Source: Streptomyces sp. DH-12 | GTDB taxonomy: Bacteria; Actinomycetota; Actinomycetes; Streptomycetales; Streptomycetaceae | NCBI RefSeq assembly: GCF_002899455.1 | Contig: NZ_PPFB01000001.1 | Coordinates: 2,696,501 to 2,760,500, forward strand | DNA length: 64,000 bases | Reading direction: 5' to 3' | Part shown: piece by piece, positions 1 to 8,634 of the stretch | Numbering within the stretch: position 1 is the first letter of the stretch | How the letters are laid out: each line of letters begins with the position of its first letter | Position numbers and translations under genes: made by a program | Notes under the pieces: generated by a model | Told to the model about the DNA's origin: nothing | Seen by the model: the letters and a program-made list of their open reading frames with translations, nothing else | Database searches by the model: none

Positions 1-182
1 GTCTGTCGTCCTACGTCGCCGCGGCCGTCGCCCGCCAGATCGAGCGGGACAACCTCGACGACCTCATCCAGGCCGTCGAGGCGGACCACGGCGCCATCAC
101 CGAGGATGAGGTGCAGGCCCTGCGGGACCGGTTCCAGCAGGCGCGCAAGCAGCAGAGCCAGGGCGGGGCGGTCCCGGCGTGA
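1..182 (+). CDS. C-terminal part of an antitoxin-like protein (5' end outside window)
   Basis: Only the last 59 codons are present, in the frame ending with the TGA at 180-182. The visible part is helical and charged: an SSYVAAAVARQIERDNL stretch, then an acidic segment (AVEADHGAITEDEV) and a polar tail. This resembles the C-terminal half of ribbon-helix-helix type antitoxins found next to PIN toxins in Streptomyces. The stop overlaps a GTG start by the GTGA arrangement, and the reading frame entered there begins like a PIN toxin but decays. The antitoxin end itself looks intact. The DNA-binding half is not in the window, so the family is inferred. Confidence 0.6.
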   Translation, partial: LSSYVAAAVARQIERDNLDDLIQAVEADHGAITEDEVQALRDRFQQARKQQSQGGAVPA

Positions 183-322
183 CGCGCTCCCCCGCCACCC
201 CCGGCAGCGCCCTGGCCCTCGACAGGGAAAGGCTGGCCAAAGCCGTTCCGTGTGACCGAGCAGTAACCGGCCGGCTCGCTCCGGCACACGCCGATCACCT
301 GCGCGTGATCACATCGGTCGCC
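179..322 (+). pseudogene. Truncated PIN-domain toxin remnant
   Basis: From the GTG at 179, overlapping the antitoxin stop, the frame reads ALALDRERLAKAV, then DRAVTGRLAPAHADHLRVIT and SVA. This matches my memory of the N-terminus of Streptomyces PIN toxins (LDSEALSKAV...DRTVTALLALARADDVRVITSA). The first acidic residue of the PIN site is kept (LD at codons 14-15). After about codon 48 the resemblance stops, and the frame continues antisense through the neighbouring methyltransferase gene. The three later acidic PIN residues and some 80 residues are missing. A deletion that killed the toxin and left the antitoxin is the simplest reading. Assignment is by motif only. Confidence 0.5.
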
Positions 323-375
323 CCTCGGATGCGGAGATCCGGGAGCGAGCGTGCGCCTGGCCCGGTCGGGTCCCG

Positions 376-1236
376 TCACACCGTCCGCGCGGCCCCCGGC
401 CGTCCGCCCGTCACCAGCCAGCACCGCGACATCAGCCGCACCCCCTCCTCCGTCGCGTACGCCGCGAACGCCTCCGTCGCCGCCTCGCGGGCGCGCTCCA
501 CCGCCTCAGCCGGGGTGTCACGCAGCCAGTGGCGCATCGGGCCCCACGCGAAGAGGAAGGCCGACGCGTCGGACGGGTCCGTGCCCCATACCTGCTCGGT
601 GTCCAGAGGGGTCACGTCGATCCCGTCGAAGCCCGCCGCCGACAGGACCGCCCGCGTGCGGGTCGGGTCCGCGAAGGAGGCCGGGCCCGCTTCCGACGCC
701 GCCGTCAGGTCCGGCAGCGGCGCGTGGTGCGCCACCGCCTCGAACACCCTCGCCTGGTCCTGGCGGTCGAAGGACTGGAGGCAGACGAAGGCCAGGCGGC
801 CGCCCGGCCGCAGAGCCCCGGCGATGTTCGTGAACGCCGCCACCGGGTCCGCGAAGAACATCACGCCGAAGCGGCTCAACGCCACGTCGAAGGAGGCCGG
901 TTCGAAAGGGTGGACCTGGGCGTCGGCCTGGACGTGGGTGACGTGGGGGAGGCCTTCGGCTTCGGCGGTCGCTCGGGCGCGTTCCAGCATGGGGGCGGAC
1001 AGGTCGATGCCGACGGCGTGCCGGGCGCGGCGGGCGGCCAGTCGCGTGAGGCGGCCGTTGCCGCAGCCGATGTCCAGGACGGTGTCCGTGCCGTGGAGGG
1101 CCGCCGCGTCCAGCAGCGGGGCGTTCACGGGGTCGTTCAGGGCGTCGTAGCGGGCCTGGTGGTCGGCCCAGTGCCGGCCCTCGTAGCCGTTCCAGGCCTC
1201 GTACTGGTGCGTGTTCGCGATGGGGGTGTCCGCCAT
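376..1236 (-). CDS. Class I SAM-dependent methyltransferase
   Basis: A 286-residue soluble protein. Motif I, VLDIGCGNGRLTRLA, lies near residues 46-60. It is followed by VGIDLSAPMLERA (acidic end of strand 2), VQADAQVHPFE, and FDVALSRFGVMFF (motif IV of the Methyltransf_11/25 type), then ALRPGGRLAFV. The N-terminal HQYEAWNGYEGRHWA resembles family members that methylate small molecules. The substrate cannot be read from the sequence. I chose the ATG at 1236 because homology-like sequence starts there and an AGGA lies just upstream; the frame stays open further up but is low complexity. It is transcribed toward the toxin remnant and divergently from the CPBP gene. Confidence 0.85.
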   Translation of the reverse strand: MADTPIANTHQYEAWNGYEGRHWADHQARYDALNDPVNAPLLDAAALHGTDTVLDIGCGNGRLTRLAARRARHAVGIDLSAPMLERARATAEAEGLPHVTHVQADAQVHPFEPASFDVALSRFGVMFFADPVAAFTNIAGALRPGGRLAFVCLQSFDRQDQARVFEAVAHHAPLPDLTAASEAGPASFADPTRTRAVLSAAGFDGIDVTPLDTEQVWGTDPSDASAFLFAWGPMRHWLRDTPAEAVERAREAATEAFAAYATEEGVRLMSRCWLVTGGRPGAARTV

Positions 1237-1619
1237 GGGGTCATCCTGCCCTGTCAGGAGCCCCGTTTGGAGGGTGCGTCGCCGCGTCCGTGTCCGCGTT
1301 CGGTGGGGCCGTGGGGCGGTCAGCACCGCGTTCATGTCCGCGGGCTCGCCTCCGGGGTCGTGAAGGGGTGGCGCTGAGCGCCGTGACGGGGTGGCGTTGA
1401 GGGGACGCGTCGTCTTGAGGCGCCCCGCCGCCATGAGGGGACCCCGCGCGCGACGTCCCGTCGTCACGGGGGACACCGCGCCCCGTGTCCCCCGTGGGAG
1501 CTACGCGAGGGTGTCCACTCGCTGGTGACGCTTCCCGCGACGCGGATCCGTAGCGTCAGGGGTGTCGGAGCGGCGGTCCTCTCACCGCCGCGTTTCCCCC
1601 TTTCGCCGAGGAGCAAGTC
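1237..1619. other. Divergent intergenic region, 383 bp
   Basis: This region separates the methyltransferase (minus) from the CPBP/two-component operon (plus) and must hold both promoters. A TAGCGT at 1551-1556 with TGACGC at 1526-1531 is a weak candidate promoter for the rightward operon (19-base spacer). No convincing gene or RNA is visible. Confidence 0.4.
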
Positions 1620-2447
1620 GTGCGTGTCGTCTGGCAGTTGCTGGCCGTGGTGGTGGTGTCCATGGTCGCGGGACAGAGTGTGGCCGCGGTCCAGGACAAT
1701 CCGTGGGCCACGCTCGGCGCAGGGCTGGTGGCGGCGGTGCTGTCCGTGTACGTCTACGCCTGGGTGGTGGGGCGCACCGAGCGGCGGACGGTCACGGAGG
1801 TGGCCCGGAAGGGCGCGGTCGGGGCGGTCGGCCGGGGGGTGCTGATCGGGACGCTGATGTTCGTGTCCGTGGTGGCGAACATCGCGTTCATGGGGCACTA
1901 CGAGGTGGAGGGCTGGGGGTCGTACACCGGTGCCGTGGGGCTGGCCGGGTTCATGGCGGGCGCCTCCGTCACGGAGGAGCTGCTGTTCCGCGGGGTACTG
2001 TTCAGGACCATGGAGGGGCGGTTCGGTACGTGGGGGGCGCTGGTTCCGACCAGTGTGCTGTTCGGCGCGTGGCATCTGGCGAACCCCGACGCGAGCCTGT
2101 GGGGCGCCGCCGTCATCGCGCTGTCGGCGGGGCCGATGCTGGGGGCCGCGTACGTCGCCAGCCGTAACCTCTGGATGCCGATCGGCGTGCACTTCGGGTG
2201 GAACTTCGCCGCGTCCGGTCTCTTCAGCACCGAGGTCTCCGGCAACGACACCCAGCAGGGTCTGCTGGACGCCTCCACGTCCGGGCCGACGCTGATCAGC
2301 GGGGGTGAGTTCGGTCCCGAGGCCAGCCTGTACACGCTGGCGGCCGGGCTGCTGGTGACCGCCGGCTTCCTGGTGCTGGCCCGTCGGCGCGGCCATCTGA
2401 TGCCCCGCCGCTCGAAGCGGGCCGACGCGGCCGTGCTCTCCCGGTGA
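1620..2447 (+). CDS. CPBP-family intramembrane metalloprotease (CAAX protease-like)
   Basis: A 275-residue membrane protein with about seven hydrophobic segments. It has the three CPBP/Abi motifs in order: EELLFRG with the two glutamates at 119-120, FGAWHLANP near 148, and HFGWNF near 195. These form the intramembrane metal site of the family, which cleaves or processes membrane-bound substrates; the target here is unknown. The start is GTG at 1620 with AGGAG about 7 bases upstream. The stop overlaps the GTG of the histidine kinase gene (GTGA), so protease, kinase and response regulator look like one translationally coupled operon. The protease could act on a regulator or modify a membrane signal. 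Confidence 0.85.
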   Translation: MRVVWQLLAVVVVSMVAGQSVAAVQDNPWATLGAGLVAAVLSVYVYAWVVGRTERRTVTEVARKGAVGAVGRGVLIGTLMFVSVVANIAFMGHYEVEGWGSYTGAVGLAGFMAGASVTEELLFRGVLFRTMEGRFGTWGALVPTSVLFGAWHLANPDASLWGAAVIALSAGPMLGAAYVASRNLWMPIGVHFGWNFAASGLFSTEVSGNDTQQGLLDASTSGPTLISGGEFGPEASLYTLAAGLLVTAGFLVLARRRGHLMPRRSKRADAAVLSR

Positions 2448-3601
2448 TCCGTCTGCGCGGGCTGCGGCAGGTCTGGGACCGGACGCACGTCACGGTCCGG
2501 GACCTGCCGTTCGGCGTGCTGCTGTGCGTCCTGGCGTTCGTGCCGAGTCTGCGCGGCAGCGGCACCGACATCGGCGCGCTCGCGGAGCGTCCGTACGACG
2601 CGGTGGCCGCCGTGGCGATCGGGGCGCAGTGCCTCGCGCTCGCCCTGCGGCGGCAGTGGCCGGTCCTCTGTCTGGCCCTGGTGGCGGCCGGTTTCGTGCT
2701 CGATCAGTTGCGCGGGTACCACTCGCTCGCGGGGACGGCGCTCCCTCTCGCGCTGCTGAGCGCCGGCGCCCATCTGGAGCGGTACCGGCGCACCACGGTC
2801 GCCGTGGGCTCCCTGGCATACGTGCTGTTCGTCGCCGAGCTGCTGCGGCGCGGGACGGACGAGCCGCCGGCCGAGTTCGTGTCGTTCTACGTGGCGCTGT
2901 GCCTGCTGTGGGGCGGCGGGGCGTGGCTGCGCTCCACCCGGATCGCCGAGGCGGAGCGGCGCCACCAGGTGGCGGAGCGGACGCGGGCGGCCGAGCGGGC
3001 GCGGATCGCGCGGGAGCTGCACGACGTGGTGACCCACCATGTGACCGCGATGGTGGTGCAGGCGGAGGCGGCGCGGTATCTGACCGCCGCGCCCGAGCGG
3101 CTCGACGAGGCGCTGACCGCGGTCAGCGACACCGGGCGGCGGGCCGTCGCCGACCTGCGGCACCTGCTCGACCTGCTGAACCCGGACCACGGCGAGGGCT
3201 CCCGGACCCCGCCGGTGGGCCGGCTGCTGACGCTGGTGGAGCAGACGCGGCGGGCCGGGCAGCCGGTGGAGTTCACCGAGGAGGGCACCCCGGCGGCGTC
3301 GACCGGGAGCGCGGACCTGGTGGCGTACCGGGTGGTGCAGGAGTCCCTCACCAACGCGCTCAAGTACGCTCACGGGCGACCTACTTCGGTTCTGGTGCGG
3401 CACAGTGGGAGGGACATCACGGTGGAGGTCGGCACGGACGGTCCCGGAGCGGGGGCCGTGGCCTCGCCGGGCGGCAGTGGGCGGGGGCTGGCCGGTCTGC
3501 GTGAGCGGGTGGACGTCCTGGGCGGCGCGTTCGAGGCGGGGCCGCGTCCCGGCGGGGGGTTCGCCGTGCGGGCGCGGATACCCACCGGCAGCCCGTCGTG
3601 A
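2444..3601 (+). CDS. Two-component sensor histidine kinase, NarL/DesK type (HisKA_3)
   Basis: A 385-residue kinase. The N-terminal half has about five hydrophobic helices (residues 20-160) without a recognisable periplasmic sensor. The dimerisation/phosphoacceptor segment is ARIARELHDVVTHHVTAM with His193. An N-box is seen in ESLTNALKYAHG (about 298-309), and a C-terminal glycine box in GRGLAGLRERV. It starts at GTG 2444, overlapping the protease stop by 4 bases, and its own stop overlaps the response regulator start in the same way. It should phosphorylate the adjacent LuxR-type regulator. A membrane or envelope cue is plausible because the N-terminal half is all membrane. Confidence 0.92.
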   Translation: MIRLRGLRQVWDRTHVTVRDLPFGVLLCVLAFVPSLRGSGTDIGALAERPYDAVAAVAIGAQCLALALRRQWPVLCLALVAAGFVLDQLRGYHSLAGTALPLALLSAGAHLERYRRTTVAVGSLAYVLFVAELLRRGTDEPPAEFVSFYVALCLLWGGGAWLRSTRIAEAERRHQVAERTRAAERARIARELHDVVTHHVTAMVVQAEAARYLTAAPERLDEALTAVSDTGRRAVADLRHLLDLLNPDHGEGSRTPPVGRLLTLVEQTRRAGQPVEFTEEGTPAASTGSADLVAYRVVQESLTNALKYAHGRPTSVLVRHSGRDITVEVGTDGPGAGAVASPGGSGRGLAGLRERVDVLGGAFEAGPRPGGGFAVRARIPTGSPS

Positions 3602-4260
3602 GCGGCGCTCCGATCAGGGTGCTGGTCTGCGACGACCAGACGCTGGTGCGCACCGGGCTGGTGACGATCATCGGCGCGCAGCCCGACATGGAGGTGGCGG
3701 GCGAGTGCGCGGACGGGCGCGCCGCCGTCGGCCTGGCCGCTCGGGTGCGGCCGGACGTCGTGGTGATGGACGTGCGGATGCCGGTGCTGGACGGCATCGA
3801 GGCCACCCGGCTGCTGGCCGGCTCCGGGGTCCGTGATCCCGTGAAGGTGCTCGTGGTGACGACGTTCAACCTCGACGAGTACGTCTACGAGGCGCTGCGC
3901 GCCGGGGCGAGCGGGTTCCTGCTGAAGGACGCGCCGCCGGACCGGCTGCTGCTCGGCATCCGGACGGTGGCCTCGGGGGCGGCGCTGCTCGACCCGGACG
4001 TGACCCGGCAGCTCGTGGGCCGGTACGCCTCCCGGATCCGGCCCGTCGAGGGCGGCGACCGGGAGATCCCGCTGACCCCGCGCGAGCTGGAGGTGCTGCG
4101 GCTGATCGCGGACGGGCTGTCCAACAGCGAGATCGCGGCGGCGCTGGTGATCAGCCAGGAGACGGTCAAGACGTTCGTGTCCCGCATCCTGTCCAAGCTC
4201 CAGCTGCGGGACCGGGTGCAGGCGGTCGTCTACGCGTACCGGCGCGGACTGGTCGACTGA
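3598..4260 (+). CDS. LuxR/NarL-family response regulator
   Basis: 220 residues. The receiver domain has the acidic pocket at CDDQ (11-13), phosphoacceptor Asp58 in VVVMDVRMP, and Lys110 in FLLKDAPPD. The C-terminal LuxR-type helix-turn-helix (LTPRELEVLRLIADGLSNSEIA through SRILSKLQLRDR) spans about 155-205. It starts at GTG 3598, overlapping the kinase stop (GTGA), so it is the cognate partner of that kinase. It converges on the ECF sigma operon with 18 bases between stops. Target promoters are unknown; autoregulation of the protease-kinase-regulator operon would be typical. Confidence 0.93.
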   Translation: MSGAPIRVLVCDDQTLVRTGLVTIIGAQPDMEVAGECADGRAAVGLAARVRPDVVVMDVRMPVLDGIEATRLLAGSGVRDPVKVLVVTTFNLDEYVYEALRAGASGFLLKDAPPDRLLLGIRTVASGAALLDPDVTRQLVGRYASRIRPVEGGDREIPLTPRELEVLRLIADGLSNSEIAAALVISQETVKTFVSRILSKLQLRDRVQAVVYAYRRGLVD

Positions 4261-4278
4261 CCTGTTCGGGAAAGGCGT

Positions 4279-4938
4279 TCAGCGCGGGGCGGGTGTCGTC
4301 GCGAGTTCGATCCGGTCGCCGTCGCGCAGCCGGTCGTGCAGCCACTCGGCGTCCCGTGCGCTCAGGCCCACCCAGCCCGTGGTGCCCGCGAGGGCGCGCA
4401 GCACCTTGGCGTCGAAGGAGAGGGCGCCCGCGTAGAGGCGTTCGCCGCCGGGGGCGCGCAGCTCCACCAGGTGGGGCACCTTCACCTCGCGGACCTCCGT
4501 CCTGGTCCGCAGCGGCAGCACCGCGTCGGAGCTCCGGGCGACCACCGTGAGCCGGGCGCCGGACGGGAGGCGGCCGGCGGCGCGCAGGTCGACCCGCAGC
4601 ACGCGGTCGCCGAAGGTGAGGGTGCGCAGGCGCGGGTCGAGCCGGCCGGACGGGCGGGGTGCGCGGGTCGGGGTGGCGGAGGGCCGGGCGGGGCTGGGTG
4701 AGGTGGCCGGGGGCGCACCCGGGCGGTGCCGCTCTCCGGTGGGGTGGCCGGTGTGCGGGGCGAGGGTCACGACCGTGACCGCGCAGGCGGCCGTGGCCGC
4801 CGTGCCGAGCGCGAGGACCGTCCTGCGGCGGCGCGAGCGGCGCCGGGCGCGGTCCCGGACCTCCGCGGCGGCCAGGGGCGGCGCGGCCTCGTGCCGGGCG
4901 GCCAGCTCCCGCAGGGCCGCGGACAGTTCATCCGACAC
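4279..4938 (-). CDS. Probable anti-sigma/companion membrane protein of the adjacent ECF sigma factor
   Basis: A 219-residue protein. It has a short N-terminal cytoplasmic part (LSAALRELAARHEAAP), an Arg-rich stop-transfer segment ([13 protein letters not shown]) and one membrane helix (VLALGTAATAACAVTVVTLA). A Pro/Thr/Ser/Arg-rich linker and an extracytoplasmic domain (about 105-219) follow. The topology and position immediately downstream of an ECF sigma gene, with an 11-base overlap and GTG start, fit an anti-sigma or sigma-coupled sensor. No zinc-binding HxxxCxxC motif is seen, so it is not a ZAS-type anti-sigma factor. The outer domain was not recognised. Confidence 0.6.
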   Translation of the reverse strand: MSDELSAALRELAARHEAAPPLAAAEVRDRARRRSRRRRTVLALGTAATAACAVTVVTLAPHTGHPTGERHRPGAPPATSPSPARPSATPTRAPRPSGRLDPRLRTLTFGDRVLRVDLRAAGRLPSGARLTVVARSSDAVLPLRTRTEVREVKVPHLVELRAPGGERLYAGALSFDAKVLRALAGTTGWVGLSARDAEWLHDRLRDGDRIELATTPAPR

Positions 4939-5443
4939 GGCCGCCCCCCTCCCAGGCCGGCTCCTCGGCCTCGTCCACCGCCAGGTGTCTGGCCAGTGCC
5001 GCCCGTCCCCGGGACAGGCGTGCCTTGACCGTGCCCACCGGTGCGCCGGTCTCGGAGGCTACCTGCTCGACACTGAGGTCGCACAGATGGTGGAGCACGA
5101 CCGCCATCCGCTGGGACTCCGGGAGTTGGCGCAGGGCGGCGACCAGGGCGGCGCGGTCGGGGTCCGGTCCGGGCGTCGCCTCGGGCGGCGGGGAGTGCCG
5201 CACCAGTTCCAGCCAGCGCTTCGCGCGGCGCCAGCGGCTCACCGCGAGGCGCATGGCGACGGTGCGCACCCATGCCTCCGGCGCCTCGTCGGCCGTGAGC
5301 CGGTGGCGCCGGTCCCACGCGCGCACGAACGCCTCCTGCACCACGTCCTGGGCCTCGCCGAGGTCCCCGGTGAAGGCGAACAGCCGGCCGGTCAGACGGG
5401 GGAAGGCGGCCGCGTAGAAAGCGTCGAACTCGTTCTCGTCCAT
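4928..5443 (-). CDS. ECF RNA polymerase sigma factor, SigE-family type
   Basis: 171 residues from the ATG at 5443. Region 2 is EFDAFYAAAFPRLTGRLFAF then GDLGEAQDVVQEAFVRAWDR, with the DxxQEAF core. Region 4 is LPESQRMAVVLHHLCDLSVE then VASETGAPVGTVKARLSRGR. Between them lies the W-VRTVAMRLAVSRWRR segment typical of Streptomyces SigE-family ECFs. A GTG three codons upstream (5452) is an alternative start; the GGAGGG lies between the two, so the exact start is uncertain. The downstream membrane protein gene overlaps by 11 bases and is the probable regulator. The promoter should be in the 5444-5870 gap. Confidence 0.9.
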   Translation of the reverse strand: MDENEFDAFYAAAFPRLTGRLFAFTGDLGEAQDVVQEAFVRAWDRRHRLTADEAPEAWVRTVAMRLAVSRWRRAKRWLELVRHSPPPEATPGPDPDRAALVAALRQLPESQRMAVVLHHLCDLSVEQVASETGAPVGTVKARLSRGRAALARHLAVDEAEEPAWEGGGRVG

Positions 5444-5870
5444 GCCCTCCACCGCAGTCTCGGATCACCCTCCGGCCCGTCCGGCGCGGTCGTGCCGGCC
5501 GGTCCGGCGGGTCGCGTATGCCGGAACGCGCCCCCAGGGGAAGACGCCGGAACCGGCCGCCGGGATCAGTCGGACCGCCGTGCCGGTCGGGGGCGGAGCC
5601 CGGTGAGGCGGCCGCGCGGGACGTGAGGTGCGGTTGCGTTCCGCGGGGCGGACAAGGCCGCTTGCACGGGCTTCGTGCTGTTTTCCACAGTGCCACTACG
5701 TCTCGGTAACTCTTCCCCGGCATCGGCGCCTTGGTGAGTGTGTTCCGCGTCACCCGCCTGATGGACCTGGACGAAACGGGCACCGCTGGAAGGGGATCGC
5801 GGCCCGCCCGCGAGCCGTACGGAACAAGCCGTACAGAACGAACGGATGCCTGCGGATCACGGGGCCGGGG
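5444..5870. other. Intergenic region upstream of the ECF sigma operon, about 430 bp
   Basis: This gap lies between the sigma factor start (minus strand) and the end of ku (also minus). It must contain the sigma operon promoter and any ku terminator. On the minus strand a GGAAC (5638-5642) is followed 14 bases later by CGTC (5620-5623). This is ECF-promoter-like but with too short a spacer, so it is only a weak hint of autoregulation. No supported gene was found. Confidence 0.35.
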
Positions 5871-6881
5871 TCAGGCCGGGCGTTTGCGGGAGGCCGTCTT
5901 CTTGGCGGGCGCCTTCTTCGCCGGGGTCTTCTTCGCCGTCGCCTTCTTCTCGCTATGGCTCGTCCTGGACGTCTTCGACGTCGCCGTGCGCGGTGAGGAC
6001 GTCGTCTTCTTCGCCGTCGACGTCGACTTCTTGCCGCCTGTCTCCTTCGGGGACGAGCGGGACGTCCTGCCTTGCGGCAGGTGCTCGACCCCGGCGTCCT
6101 CGCCGCGGGACTCGCGGACCGCGCGGACGCTGTTCTCCAGGGCCGTCATCAGGTCCAGGACCCTGCCGCCGCCGGGCTCCGGGGCCGGCGCCCCCCGCGG
6201 GGTCTCGCCGGCCGCCTTGGCGACGACGACCTCCTCCACCGCCGCGCGGTACTCGTCCTCCAGGTCCTCCAGGTCCACCTCGCCGAGCGCGTCCATCAGC
6301 GCGTCCGCGAGATCCAGCTCCTTGTCCCGCACGGTGACGGAGGCGGCCGGCGCGGCCCCCTCGGGGGCCCGGACCTCGTCCGGCCACAGCAGGCCGTGCA
6401 TGGCGATCGCGTCGCCCACCACACGCAGCATGCCAAGACGCTCCCGGCCCCGCAGGGCGTACTTGGCGATGGCCACCTTCCTGCTCCGCTTCAGCGCCTC
6501 CCGCAGCAGCGCGTACGGCTTCGCCGCGGACGTCCCGCCCGCCTGGAGGTAGTACGCGGCGTCCATCTGGAGCGGGTCGATGCGGTCCTCCGGCACGAAG
6601 GCGACGATCTCGATCGTCCTGGCGGTGGGGATCGGCAGCCCGGCCAGGTCCTCGTCGGTGATCGGGGTGATCATGCCGTCCGCGTCCTCGTAGCCCCTGC
6701 CGATCTCCTTGCCGCTGACCTCGCGGTCCTCGAGCTCGCAGAACTTCCGGTACTGGATCCTGCCGCCGTCCTCGATGTGGATCTGGCGGAAGGGGATCGA
6801 ATGGTTCTCGGTGGCGTTCACCAGCTTGATCGGGATCCTGACCAGCCCGAACGAGACCGCGCCGTTCCAGATGGACCTCAC
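5871..6881 (-). CDS. ku: Ku protein, non-homologous end joining
   Basis: A 336-residue bacterial Ku homodimer subunit, which rings DNA ends and recruits ligase D in double-strand-break repair. The N-terminus RSIWNGAVSFGLVRIPIKL is the family hallmark. The core continues through IQYRKFCELEDREVSGKEI and VGDAIAMHGLLWPDEV to about residue 235. The C-terminus (about 265-336) is a Lys/Thr/Ser/Ala tail with repeated KK and APAKK units, as in actinobacterial Ku proteins that bind DNA internally. I chose GTG at 6881: GGAGAGG lies 8 bases before it and the family starts with MRSIWNG. The GTG three codons earlier abuts the same ribosome site. No ligD is visible in the window. Confidence 0.95.
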   Translation of the reverse strand: MRSIWNGAVSFGLVRIPIKLVNATENHSIPFRQIHIEDGGRIQYRKFCELEDREVSGKEIGRGYEDADGMITPITDEDLAGLPIPTARTIEIVAFVPEDRIDPLQMDAAYYLQAGGTSAAKPYALLREALKRSRKVAIAKYALRGRERLGMLRVVGDAIAMHGLLWPDEVRAPEGAAPAASVTVRDKELDLADALMDALGEVDLEDLEDEYRAAVEEVVVAKAAGETPRGAPAPEPGGGRVLDLMTALENSVRAVRESRGEDAGVEHLPQGRTSRSSPKETGGKKSTSTAKKTTSSPRTATSKTSRTSHSEKKATAKKTPAKKAPAKKTASRKRPA

Positions 6882-7038
6882 GTGCAGCACCTCTCCGGTC
6901 GTCCGCCGATCAGCATCGGAGCGTTTGTCATAGTTTGCACTAGATTCTCATCGTATGACTCCCGTCATCGAGGCGGAGCGGCGGCGCCCGTCGGCACCCC
7001 GCCCGGGACGGACCGGGAACGGTGTCCGTCCCGGGCGC

Positions 7039-7842
7039 TCACAGCCCCGCCCACGTCCTCCGGTCCCGTGCCGTCGCGTACAGCGCCTCCACGTCCGCCG
7101 GCTTCAGCACGCCTCCCCCGCGCGCCAGCCCCGGCACGTCCGCGTCCGTCAGGACGCGCACCCCGCGCGGCGCGGCGGCGACCGTCACCCGGCGGGCGCC
7201 GACCAGGACCAGCACCGGCCGCACCTCGGCGGTCAGGGCGTGGGCGGCCCGGTCGGCGTCGGCGCGCACCCGGGGCAGCACGGGCTCGGGCGGGCGCCGG
7301 CCGATGCGCACCCGGGGCTCCGCGACGGTCACCCGCTGCCGGTGGGCGGAGCGGGCGTGGAGTGTGTACAGGCCGCCCGGACCGATCAGCAGGTGGTGGA
7401 CGTCGTGGCCGCCGGGGAGCGGCAGCGAGTGCAGGGCGTGCCAGCCTGCGCCGTCCATCGCGTCGAGGACCGCGCCCACCGCCTGCTGCGCGGCGAGCTC
7501 CCCGCGGCGCGGGTCCGGGCGCAGCCGGCGGGCCGGGCCGGGGTTCCGGTCGAGGTCGACGAGCAGGGCCTCGCCGGGACGGTTCGGGGCGAGGTCGTCG
7601 TCGGGAGGGAGGGAGAGCCGGGTGAGGTCGGCGGGGGTGGGGACCGGGGGCGGTCCGACGGAGACCGGGCCGGTGAGGTAGGGGGCCAGGGCGGCGAGCG
7701 CCTCCTCCTCGTGGTCGGCGTCGAGGAGGTGCACACGGGCCGCCTCAGGGTCGTACCAGGCGACGGTCCTGCCGTCCGGGAGGCGGACGTGGAGGAAGCC
7801 CCTGCCGTGCCGGCGGGCCGGCACGACGCGTGGTCCGTCCAT
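7039..7842 (-). CDS. NERD (nuclease-related) domain protein
   Basis: A 267-residue soluble protein. The N-terminus carries a short beta-rich segment (VRLPDGRTVAWYDPEAARVHLLD). The C-terminal half reads GELAAQQAVGAVLD, then HALHSLPLPGGHDVHHLLIG and PGGLYTLHARSAHRQRV, resembling the NERD fold where a Asp-His-(V/L)-hydrophobic-GPGG core precedes a strand with a Lys/Arg. The usual NxDH core appears as HDVHH, and the following K-rich strand is replaced by Arg, so nuclease activity is uncertain. Start ATG at 7842. It diverges from the phosphatase gene; 128 bases lie between the two starts. Confidence 0.7.
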   Translation of the reverse strand: MDGPRVVPARRHGRGFLHVRLPDGRTVAWYDPEAARVHLLDADHEEEALAALAPYLTGPVSVGPPPVPTPADLTRLSLPPDDDLAPNRPGEALLVDLDRNPGPARRLRPDPRRGELAAQQAVGAVLDAMDGAGWHALHSLPLPGGHDVHHLLIGPGGLYTLHARSAHRQRVTVAEPRVRIGRRPPEPVLPRVRADADRAAHALTAEVRPVLVLVGARRVTVAAAPRGVRVLTDADVPGLARGGGVLKPADVEALYATARDRRTWAGL

Positions 7843-7970
7843 GCGCCATCACCCCGTCTCCCCCGTCTCCCCCCGTCTTCACCCGTTTCCATGGGAACAG
7901 GCGGGGTGCTGCGGGGGCAAGAAGCCGGATACCGTGGACAGGAGTTGGCCGGTGAGGGTGGGAGGCGCCG

Positions 7971-8486
7971 TTGCGTACCCGCGAGAGTCGACCCGACGTA
8001 CCGGCTCCGGACAGCCCGTGGGACGAGATCGTGCCCGGCCTGTGGATGGGCGGGCACCAGGTCCGCGGGCCCGCGGGCCGGCTGGAGCAGGTGGTGGTGC
8101 GCCGGCAGTTCGACCTGGTGCAGACCCTGCTGCGGCTGCCGGAGCACGGCCCCGACCCCGGGGTCGAGCACCACGTGTGGCCCATCCCGGACGGCCCGCT
8201 GGACGGCACCCAGATCGCGGGGGTGATCCGGCTGGCCGAGGCGGCGTGCGAGGCCCTGGACGCGGGCCGCACGGTGCTGGTGCGCTGCTTCCACGGCTAC
8301 AACCGCTCCGGTCTGGTGGTCGCGCACGCACTGATGCGCCGGGGCCGTCCGGCCGAGGCGGCGATCCGGCTGATCCGGTCCCGCCGCTCCTCCTGGGCGC
8401 TGCACAACGACCTGTTCGTCGACTACCTGCGGACGGGGCTCGCCACCGCGCGGATGCTGGAGGAGCTGGAGGGACTGGCGGAGTGA
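7971..8486 (+). CDS. Dual-specificity-type protein phosphatase
   Basis: A 171-residue soluble protein. It has the CX5R P-loop in VLVRCFHGYNRSG, with Cys near residue 106 and Arg six residues later. The usual His before Cys is Arg here (RC instead of HC). A candidate general-acid Asp is in WPIPDGPLDG, and the C-terminal helix AAIRLIRSRRSSWALHN is typical of DSP/PTP-like folds. The start is TTG at 7971 with GGAGG about 5 bases upstream. It could dephosphorylate protein tyrosine or serine/threonine residues; the partner is unknown. It stands alone rather than in an operon. Confidence 0.82.
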   Translation: MRTRESRPDVPAPDSPWDEIVPGLWMGGHQVRGPAGRLEQVVVRRQFDLVQTLLRLPEHGPDPGVEHHVWPIPDGPLDGTQIAGVIRLAEAACEALDAGRTVLVRCFHGYNRSGLVVAHALMRRGRPAEAAIRLIRSRRSSWALHNDLFVDYLRTGLATARMLEELEGLAE

Positions 8487-8634
8487 CCGGGGGCGGCCGG
8501 CTGGGCCGCGGCGTGTGACCCGGAGGGCGGAGCGCCGTCCCCGATGGCGCAGCAGGGCGGGCGGGTGCCCGGGGGGCGCTCCTAATGTGGCGACAAGTCA
8601 CCTTCGACCCGTTGTCTCCCCTGGAGGTACCGCC

